Part shown: in pieces, positions 6,511 to 11,409 of the stretch
Position numbering within the stretch: the first letter of the stretch is position 1
Layout of the letters: every line of letters starts with the position of its first letter
Source of the DNA: an uncultured Angelakisella sp.
Lineage (GTDB): Bacteria > Bacillota > Clostridia > Oscillospirales > Ruminococcaceae
Length of the DNA: 11,409 bases
Reading direction: 5' to 3'
Assembly: GCA_937914895.1 (NCBI GenBank)
Contig: CALGIL010000259.1
Location: 1-11,409, forward strand
Made by a program: the position numbers and the translations under genes
The notes under the pieces: model-generated
The model's input: only the letters and a program-made list of their open reading frames with translations
What the model was told of the DNA's origin: nothing
The model's database searches: none

Positions 6511-7326
6511 TCAGCGGTATTTGGCCACAAAATCCGCCACCGACAGGGCGGCCGACTGGGCCCCGGCCCCCTGCAGGGCCAAATCCAGCTGCATAATCTG
6601 GGGGGGCTCCACCTGGGCCCGGCGCAGGACGTCTGTGCTTAAAAAGGCCTTTTCCGGCGGGGCGTCGTCCCAAATCTCCCCCTGGGCCATCACCACCACC
6701 CGGCTGGAGTTTTCCGCCACGTAGTCCATGTCGTGGGAGATAATGACCACGGTATGGCCCTCCTGGTGCATCAGCCGGATGACCTTGGTCAGCATCTGGC
6801 GGCCCACCTCGTCCAGGCCGCCGGTGGGTTCGTCCAGCACCAGAATCTCCGGGTGAAAGACCAGGACCGACGCAATGGTGATGATTTTTTTGGTGGTATA
6901 GTCCAGGGTCATGGGGTGCTTGTCCAATAGCGGCTCCAGGCCCATCAGCTCGGTGACCCGGGCAAGCTGCTCCTCTGTTTCCTCGGGGGAAAAGCCAAAG
7001 TTTTTGGGGGCCACCTCCAGCTCCTCCCGCACCGTGGTACAGAAGATCTGGTGGTTGGGGTTCTGGAACACGTAGCCGCAGCGCCGGGACATTTCCGCCA
7101 CCGACTTGCCCGCGGTTTCCTCCCCCATCAAAAAGATGCTGCCGGCGGTGGGGCGCAAAAGACCGTTGAAGTGGCGCACCAGGGTGGTTTTGCCGCTGCC
7201 GTTCTGCCCCACAATGGACAGGATGTCCCCCACGTGGATGTCCAGGTCCACCCCTTTAAGGGCGGTAACATTGCCCCGGGGATAGGTATGGACCAGCTTT
7301 TGGGCACGAAGCGCAACCTCGGCCAT
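6511..7326 (-). CDS. ECF transporter ATPase with degenerate signature motif
   Basis: One of the two nucleotide-binding subunits of the ECF importer (271 residues). Walker A is intact, GQNGSGKT (40-47); the Q-loop is YVFQNPNHQIF (Q88); Walker B is ILVLDEP (161-167) with the catalytic glutamate; the switch histidine is H198 in IISHDMD. The ABC signature is not: where LSGGQ should stand after HPMT, the protein reads LDYTTKK (141-147) before IITIASVL. Reading continues cleanly through this point, so it is not a frameshift. Start choice: ATG 7326 with AAAGGGGG upstream. An alternative GTG at 7332 overlaps the stop of the previous gene by 4 nt. The C-terminal ~40 residues extend beyond the ATPase core, as in other ECF ATPases. 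The intergenic 79 nt to the S gene contains a small GC hairpin near 6469-6483. Confidence 0.9.
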   Translation of the reverse strand: MAEVALRAQKLVHTYPRGNVTALKGVDLDIHVGDILSIVGQNGSGKTTLVRHFNGLLRPTAGSIFLMGEETAGKSVAEMSRRCGYVFQNPNHQIFCTTVREELEVAPKNFGFSPEETEEQLARVTELMGLEPLLDKHPMTLDYTTKKIITIASVLVFHPEILVLDEPTGGLDEVGRQMLTKVIRLMHQEGHTVVIISHDMDYVAENSSRVVVMAQGEIWDDAPPEKAFLSTDVLRRAQVEPPQIMQLDLALQGAGAQSAALSVADFVAKYR

Positions 7327-7328
7327 GG

Positions 7329-8186
7329 TCACGCACCCCCTTTCTTCAGCGGAGCAAAGGCGGAGACCGCCTCGTCCAGGGTGATGGGCGTTCCGGCCCC
7401 CGGCGCAAGCCGGTGGGGCAGGGACAAAGCGGCGTCCGCCACCTGAGGCAGCCGGACAAAGTGGTCCTCCAGCAGCTCCTTGTTGGCAAAAACCGTATGG
7501 GGCTCGCCGTAGGCCACCAGCCTGCCCTGGTGCAGCACCATGACCTTGTCCACGGTGCTGGCAATTTTTTCAATGTTGTGGTCCACCATAATGACGGTGC
7601 GGCCCATGCGGTGCAGCTCCCCCACCAGGCGGAAGATCTCGTCCCGGCCCAGGGGGTCCAGCTGGGAGGTGGATTCGTCCAGGATGATGACCCGGGGCTG
7701 CAGGGCCAGAATGCTGGCCACGGCCAGACGCTGCTGCTGTCCCCCGGACAGGTGGTAGGGGCTGCGGTCCAGCATCCCCATAAGGCCGCAGGCCTCGGCG
7801 GCAAAGCGCACCCGCTCCCGCATCAATGCCCGGTCGTACCCAAAGTTGCACATGGCAAAGGCGATCTCATCCTCCACCGTCTGCTGGGTAAACTGACTTT
7901 CGGCATCCTGAAACACAATGCCCACCACGTCGGTGGTGCCCTTGCCCTTGGTCTCGTTCAGGCTTTGGCCGTCAATGACAATCTCGCCGTTCCAGTCCCC
8001 GCCAAAGACAAAGGGCAGAATGCCCACAATGGACTTGCACAGGGTGGATTTGCCGGCCCGGTTGCAGCCCACCACCCCGATAAAGTCCCCTTCGTCAATG
8101 GTCAGGCTGATGTCTTGCAGCACCAGCTCCTCGTCGGAGCTGTACCGGTAGCTGTAATCGCGCAGTTCGATGATCGGTTTGCTCAT
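7329..8186 (-). CDS. ECF transporter ATPase with intact LSGGQ
   Basis: Partner ATPase of the ECF importer (285 residues). The signature LSGGQQQR (146-153) is intact. The Q-loop is VFQDAESQF (Q93), Walker B is VIILDES (166-172) with glutamate E171, and the switch histidine is H203 in MVDHN. Walker A reads GCNRAGKST (40-48): the lysine and Ser/Thr are kept, but the usual PNGSG core is CNRAG. The C-terminal extension from about 225 is typical of ECF ATPases. Start 8186 has GAGGAGGAGAAGG a few bases upstream, in the 14-nt gap after the second phosphorylase gene. It is directly followed by the second ATPase, whose start lies at or over its TGA, favouring equal synthesis of the two subunits (inference). 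Confidence 0.92.
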   Translation of the reverse strand: MSKPIIELRDYSYRYSSDEELVLQDISLTIDEGDFIGVVGCNRAGKSTLCKSIVGILPFVFGGDWNGEIVIDGQSLNETKGKGTTDVVGIVFQDAESQFTQQTVEDEIAFAMCNFGYDRALMRERVRFAAEACGLMGMLDRSPYHLSGGQQQRLAVASILALQPRVIILDESTSQLDPLGRDEIFRLVGELHRMGRTVIMVDHNIEKIASTVDKVMVLHQGRLVAYGEPHTVFANKELLEDHFVRLPQVADAALSLPHRLAPGAGTPITLDEAVSAFAPLKKGGA

Positions 8187-8200
8187 GTACCTTCTCCTCC

Positions 8201-8944
8201 TCAGATGCCGGCGGCTTTGTCCCGGGCAATCAGCAGACGCACGGCGTCACAGGCGGTGGCAATGGTTTCGTTCATGTCGCCCCAGTTCATAATGGCGCTG
8301 GCCCGGCAGCCCCGGATGCTGGAGATGATAAACAAAGCGGCGCACTCCATTTCGGAACAGGCCACGTTGCCCCGCTGCCAGGCGGTCCAGCGCTCCCGCA
8401 GGCGGGTGGCCGCCGGGGAGCTGTCGGGGTCCACCTCCCCATAAAAGGAGTCCTTGGACTGAGAGATGCCCTCCAGATAACGGAGGCCCTTTGCCTGGGC
8501 GGCCCGGGCCAGGGCGTCCACCACATGGCGGTCGGCCACGGCGGGGTATTCGGCGGGGATGTAGTGGAGGGTGGTGCCCTCGTCCCGGACGGCACCGGTG
8601 ACAATGACCCCGTCGTAGGTGTCGCAGTCGGCCGGGTCCTTGACCGGGCCCGCGGTACCGATGCGGATAAAGGTGTCGGCGCCGCATTTGATGAGTTCCT
8701 CCACGGCGATGGCGGTGGAGGGGCAGCCCATGCCGGTGGAAGTGACGGTCACCGGGACGCCGTCCAGGGCGCCGGTCCAGGTCTTGTGCTCCCGGTTGTG
8801 GGCAATCAGCTTGGCGTCATCCAAAAAGCTGGCGATAAGGTCGGTGCGAAAGGGGTCGCCGGGCAAAAACACATAGCGCCCCACATCCCCGGGGGATACC
8901 TGAATATGGTATTGCAGCGAAGCGTTGGCGGAAAAAGCGGACAT
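8201..8944 (-). CDS. Nucleoside phosphorylase, uridine phosphorylase-like (paralogue 2)
   Basis: Cytoplasmic phosphorolysis of a nucleoside to free base and (deoxy)ribose-1-phosphate. The 247-residue protein is of normal length for the NP-I family. Phosphate-site motifs are LPGDPFR (27-33), HNREHKTW (49-56), STGMGCPST (69-77) and RIGTAG (94-99); the ribose-site SEME is at 197-200. The base-recognition loop after QSKDSFYG reads EVDPD. The Gln-x-Arg pair that binds uracil in E. coli Udp is not seen there, so base preference may differ from classical uridine phosphorylase. Start choice: ATG 8944 with AAGGGAG 9 nt upstream; the frame extends 10 codons further without a ribosome binding site. It is a tandem paralogue of the next gene upstream, 36 nt away, sharing many identical blocks. 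True substrate unknown. Confidence 0.85.
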   Translation of the reverse strand: MSAFSANASLQYHIQVSPGDVGRYVFLPGDPFRTDLIASFLDDAKLIAHNREHKTWTGALDGVPVTVTSTGMGCPSTAIAVEELIKCGADTFIRIGTAGPVKDPADCDTYDGVIVTGAVRDEGTTLHYIPAEYPAVADRHVVDALARAAQAKGLRYLEGISQSKDSFYGEVDPDSSPAATRLRERWTAWQRGNVACSEMECAALFIISSIRGCRASAIMNWGDMNETIATACDAVRLLIARDKAAGI

Positions 8945-8980
8945 GGCAAAAGTCTCCCTTCTTGGCTGGACCAAGGATGT

Positions 8981-9712
8981 TTATTGGGCGTCCCGCTGAA
9001 TCAGCAGCTTTATGGCGTCCCTGGCCACCTCCACGGTCCGCTCCATATTCCCAAAGGACATAATGGAGGAAGCCCGGCAGCCCCGGATGGAGGAGATGAC
9101 AAAAATGGCGGCGGCCTCCATCTCGGAGGTCATGACGTTGCCCCGGCGCCAGGCTTCCCACCGCTCCCGCAGGCGGCCCTCGGCGGGCATGGTCTCGGGG
9201 GCGTGCTGGCCGTAAAAGGAATCCTTGGACTGGGTAATGCCCTCGGCATAGTTGTAGCCCAGGTTTTTGGCGGCGGTGGCCAGGGCGTCCACCACATGGC
9301 GGTCGGCCACGGCCGGGTATTCCACCGGGATGTAGTGGAGGGTGGTGCCCTCGTCCCGGACGGCGGCGGTGTTGATGACCCCGTCCAGGGCCGGGTCAAA
9401 GGCGGCGTCGCAGACGCGCCCAGCGGTGCCCACCCGGATAAAGGTGTCGGCGCCGCATTTAATCAGTTCCTCCAGGGCGATGGCGGTGGAGGGGCAGCCC
9501 ATACCGGTGGAGGTGACCGCCACCGGGACGCCGTCCAGGGTGCCCACCCAGGTCTTGTGCTCCCGGTTGTGGGCAATCAGCTTGGGGCTGTCAAAATAGG
9601 AGGCGATCAAATCGGTGCGGAAGGGGTCCCCCGGCAGCAGGACATACCGGCCGATGTCCCCCCTGCGCAGATGAATGTGGTACATTTTTTCGCTGTCGTT
9701 GTCGAATGCCAT
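8981..9712 (-). CDS. Nucleoside phosphorylase, uridine phosphorylase-like (paralogue 1)
   Basis: A 243-residue member of the NP-I family, predicted to split a pyrimidine nucleoside with phosphate. Motifs are LPGDPFR (26-32), HNREHKTW (48-55), STGMGCPST (68-76), RVGTAG (93-98) and the ribose-binding SEME (196-199). The base loop reads SFYGQHAPE (165-173): the glutamine is kept, while its tandem partner has Glu in this position. The two copies share blocks such as EELIKCGADTFIR, DEGTTLHYIP and EYPAVADRHVVDALA, so they arose by duplication. Start 9712 has AAAGGT about 11-12 nt upstream. It lies between deoC and the second copy. The deoC neighbour suggests deoxyribonucleosides such as deoxyuridine or thymidine are among the substrates (inference). 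Confidence 0.86.
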   Translation of the reverse strand: MAFDNDSEKMYHIHLRRGDIGRYVLLPGDPFRTDLIASYFDSPKLIAHNREHKTWVGTLDGVPVAVTSTGMGCPSTAIALEELIKCGADTFIRVGTAGRVCDAAFDPALDGVINTAAVRDEGTTLHYIPVEYPAVADRHVVDALATAAKNLGYNYAEGITQSKDSFYGQHAPETMPAEGRLRERWEAWRRGNVMTSEMEAAAIFVISSIRGCRASSIMSFGNMERTVEVARDAIKLLIQRDAQ

Positions 9713-9771
9713 CTAAGCCACTACCTTTCTTGTTTGACACCACGGGGGTGATGATATTGGAATGCCTTCGT

Positions 9772-10419
9772 TCATTCCTGGGTCAGCAGCCGGACGGCGG
9801 CGCTGCAGCCGATGCGCTGGCAGCCGGCCTCGCAAAAGGCCTCCATGGCCTCCCGGGTGCGGATGCCCCCCGCCGCCTTCATCTTTACCCCGGGGCCCAG
9901 GTGTTCTTTAAACAGCAGGATGTCCTCCAGCTGGGCCCCCGCGCTGCCAAAGCCGGTGGAGGTCTTAATGTAATCGGCGCCCGCCTGGGTGACACACTGG
10001 CAAAGGCGGATCTTCTCCTCCCGGGTCAGGTAGCAGGTCTCCACAATCACCTTGAGCACCTTGCCCGCGGCGGCCTCCCGGACGGCGGCAATCTCCCCGG
10101 TGACGGCGTCAAAATCGCCGTTTTTTACGTCCCCCAGGTCGATGACCATGTCGATTTCGTCGGCGCCCTGGGCCACGGCCTCCCGGGTCTCAAAGACCTT
10201 GACGGCGGTGGTGCTGTACCCAAGGGGGAAGCCAATGACGGTACAGAGGTTCAGGTGGGGAAAAGAAGCCCGGGCCCGTGCAATATAGGAGGGGGGGATG
10301 CAGACCGAGGCGGTGTGGTAGGTCACGGCCTCCCCGCAAAGGGTCCGAATCTCCTCCCAGGTGGCGTCGGCCTTTAGGCTGGTGTGGTCTACGCGGGCCA
10401 GAATCTGGCTGTTATCCAT
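9772..10419 (-). CDS. deoC: Deoxyribose-phosphate aldolase
   Basis: DeoC cleaves 2-deoxyribose-5-phosphate to acetaldehyde and glyceraldehyde-3-phosphate, the last step of deoxyribonucleoside catabolism. From ATG 10419 the product is 215 residues, normal for the short bacterial form. Key motifs: VDHTSLK near 10-16, EIDMVIDLG with acidic D90, the Schiff-base lysine K152 in YIKTSTGFG, and the second active-site lysine K181 in KMKAAGGIRT. Start choice: ATG 10419 (MDNSQILARVDHT) places the DHT motif as in homologues and has GGTGAT 7 nt upstream. ATG 10428 and 10440 are in frame and possible. The open frame upstream of them runs through the promoter and is not coding. It is the first gene of the operon. 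No phosphopentomutase gene is visible nearby. Confidence 0.93.
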   Translation of the reverse strand: MDNSQILARVDHTSLKADATWEEIRTLCGEAVTYHTASVCIPPSYIARARASFPHLNLCTVIGFPLGYSTTAVKVFETREAVAQGADEIDMVIDLGDVKNGDFDAVTGEIAAVREAAAGKVLKVIVETCYLTREEKIRLCQCVTQAGADYIKTSTGFGSAGAQLEDILLFKEHLGPGVKMKAAGGIRTREAMEAFCEAGCQRIGCSAAVRLLTQE

Positions 10420-10474
10420 CAAATTCATCACCAATTTCATCAGATTTGTTTGGTCCTGTCCATACGTTGGTCCC

Positions 10475-10503
10475 AGTATAACGGGAATCGCGTCGAAGCG
10501 CAA
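10475..10503 (-). promoter_or_regulatory. Promoter of the deoC-ECF operon
   Basis: On the minus strand: TTGCGC (-35, complement of 10498-10503), 17-nt spacer, TATACT (-10, complement of 10475-10480). The -10 is a 5/6 match and the -35 only 3/6, which fits a regulated promoter. Transcription would start around 10468, some 30-50 nt before deoC, depending on the start codon. Confidence 0.6.
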
Positions 10504-10506
10504 GAC

Positions 10507-10638
10507 AAAATGAACACATTTTAACATTATCACAAAAACGGGCATAATATTTGTGAATATTGTGCGGTTAAATTTCAAAATATTGGCAATAGATGTGAAA
10601 AATAAAAACATTTTGATACTTTGACTAGCAAAATCACA
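10507..10638. promoter_or_regulatory. Putative operator region between deoC and deoR-type gene
   Basis: AT-rich gap holding several inverted repeats: AAAATG-AACA-CATTTT (10507-10522), just upstream of the deoC -35 box; AATATT-TGTG-AATATT (10546-10561); and TCACA/TGTGA pentamers at 10530 (TCACA), 10552 (TGTGA), 10594 (TGTGA) and 10634 (TCACA), the last just upstream of the regulator's promoter. Repeated half-sites between a DeoR-family gene and its divergent operon are the expected arrangement for such repressors. Which of these is the true site cannot be settled by reading. Confidence 0.45.
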
Positions 10639-10645
10639 ACAAATC

Positions 10646-10654
10646 TGTTATAAT
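10646..10654 (+). promoter_or_regulatory. Extended -10 promoter of the DeoR-family gene
   Basis: TGTTATAAT: a consensus TATAAT with the TGn extension. TTGACT lies at 10621-10626, but the spacing of 22 nt is too long for a normal -35 pairing, so the extended -10 probably carries the promoter. The leader would be about 30 nt, with AAGGAGG at 10675-10681. Confidence 0.65.
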
Positions 10655-10691
10655 GGCTCTGGCATCAATAGGAGAAGGAGGCAGCCCTTAT

Positions 10692-11409
10692 ATGGCGGGA
10701 AAAAAAGAAGCCCGGCTGGACCGCTTTATCGGGATCGTCCAGGACCGGGGTTATGTTTCCATCAAGGAAATGGCGGACCTGCTCCATGTGTCCGAAATGA
10801 CGGTGCGCCGGGATTTGGATACCCACCGCCTGGGCGGCCAGGTGCGCAATGTCAACGGGGTGCTGGTGCCCCTGGCCGGTCAGCCGGAGCAGGACTACGA
10901 CCTGCTGCGCCAAACCACGGTGCAGATGGAAAAAAAGACCCGCATCGGCCGCTTTGCCGCCGCCCTGGTGGAGGAGGGGGACTGTGTCAGCTTTGACGTG
11001 GGCACCACCACCCAGCAGATTGTCCCCCACATCCGGCCCGACCTTACTTTTGAGGCCGTCTGCCTTACTTACAATGTGCTGGAGCAGCTCTGCCGCAACC
11101 CCCGGGCCCAGGTGGCCTTTGCCGGGGGCTTTTACCACCCCCTTACCCAGATGTTCTCCAGCGAGCACGGCCTCAATTTCATCCGCAGCCTTCGGGCCAA
11201 CAAATACTTTGTGTCGGCGGCGGGCATTCACCCCACCCTGGGCATCAGCTGCGCCAACTCCTACGAGGTGCCGGCCAAGCATGCCCTGCTCCAGTCCGGC
11301 AACCAGCACATTCTGGTGGCCGACTCCAGCAAATTCGGGGTGGTCCGCTCCGGGTATTTCTGTGACCTGTCCGATATTCACATGGTCATCACCGACACCG
11401 ACCTGGACC
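10692..11409 (+). CDS. DeoR-family transcriptional regulator (partial, runs off edge)
   Basis: DNA-binding repressor of the DeoR/GlpR type, open to the window edge (239 codons seen of a usual ~250). The N-terminal winged helix-turn-helix covers about 8-60: YVSIKEMADLLHVSEMTVRRD is the typical helix-turn-helix, although the usual HGG turn after it reads VNG. The C-terminal sugar-phosphate-sensing domain shows DVGTTTQQI, TYNVLEQL, AGGFY, AGIHPTLGISC and LVADSSKFG. Start 10692 has AAGGAGG 10 nt upstream. It is divergent from the deoC operon across a 250-bp gap with inverted repeats. It probably represses that operon and itself, released by a sugar phosphate such as deoxyribose-5-phosphate or ribose-1-phosphate (inference; not homologous in name-sense to B. 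subtilis DeoR of the SorC family). Confidence 0.9.
   Translation, partial: MAGKKEARLDRFIGIVQDRGYVSIKEMADLLHVSEMTVRRDLDTHRLGGQVRNVNGVLVPLAGQPEQDYDLLRQTTVQMEKKTRIGRFAAALVEEGDCVSFDVGTTTQQIVPHIRPDLTFEAVCLTYNVLEQLCRNPRAQVAFAGGFYHPLTQMFSSEHGLNFIRSLRANKYFVSAAGIHPTLGISCANSYEVPAKHALLQSGNQHILVADSSKFGVVRSGYFCDLSDIHMVITDTDLD

Noticed and set aside
7413..9751. Long plus-strand ORFs opposite the ECF ATPase and phosphorylase genes (7413-8444, 8525-9751)
   Set aside because: They are antisense frames of GC-rich genes: His/Gly/Gln-rich, without ribosome binding sites, and the opposite strand encodes clear enzyme families.
9713..9771. Small hairpin CACC...GGTG between deoC and the first phosphorylase gene
   Set aside because: The stem is only about four base pairs, without a U-tract; too weak to call a terminator.
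10441..10611. N-terminal extension of deoC up to 10611
   Set aside because: The extension would be translated through the operon promoter and operator-like repeats, lacks a ribosome binding site, and is unlike the start of DeoC proteins.
10665..11381. Minus-strand ORF opposite the DeoR-family gene
   Set aside because: It is an antisense shadow; the plus strand has helix-turn-helix and sugar-phosphate-sensing motifs with a good ribosome binding site.

Overview
This window looks like part of a high-GC Clostridia (Bacillota) genome, most like gut Oscillospiraceae/Ruminococcaceae. The reasons are a stand-alone acetate kinase next to tmcAL, an ECF transporter with its own A, A', S and T subunits, strong AGGAGG-type ribosome binding sites, GC-rich coding DNA and AT-rich regulatory gaps. 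The taxonomic placement is inference; no rRNA or other marker gene is present.

Layout. Positions 1-975 (minus) hold the first ~314 codons of acetate kinase (ackA), cut off at the window edge. The outermost 75 bases are a near-perfect palindrome that breaks the protein and looks like a fold-back at a contig end. Overlapping divergent promoters at 1004-1041 separate ackA from a plus-strand unit: a small, apparently frameshifted ORF that overlaps tmcAL (tRNA-Met cytidine acetate ligase) by ATGA. The stretch 2465-3037 carries no convincing gene. It holds a cluster of related AT-rich repeats, GC-rich hairpins, and a probably bidirectional terminator at 2959-3013.

The rest is one nine-gene minus-strand operon (10440 to 3038). 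In transcription order it runs: deoC, two tandem uridine-phosphorylase-like genes, two ECF ATPases, an ECF S component, EcfT, an MFS transporter, and a TudS/DUF523-related putative desulfidase with three cluster-type cysteines. A divergent DeoR-family regulator starts at 10692 and runs off the right edge. The 250-bp gap between regulator and operon holds a promoter for each side and several inverted repeats.

How the genes fit together (inference). The ECF complex imports a nucleoside; the phosphorylases split it into base and (deoxy)ribose-1-phosphate; DeoC cleaves deoxyribose-5-phosphate; the desulfidase could strip sulfur from a thiolated base; the MFS protein moves a product or a second substrate; and the DeoR-type protein responds to a sugar phosphate. 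The operon therefore looks like a dedicated uptake and salvage system for (thio)nucleosides. A notable detail is the asymmetric ATPase pair: one ECF ATPase has lost the LSGGQ signature, while its partner keeps LSGGQ but has an altered Walker A loop.
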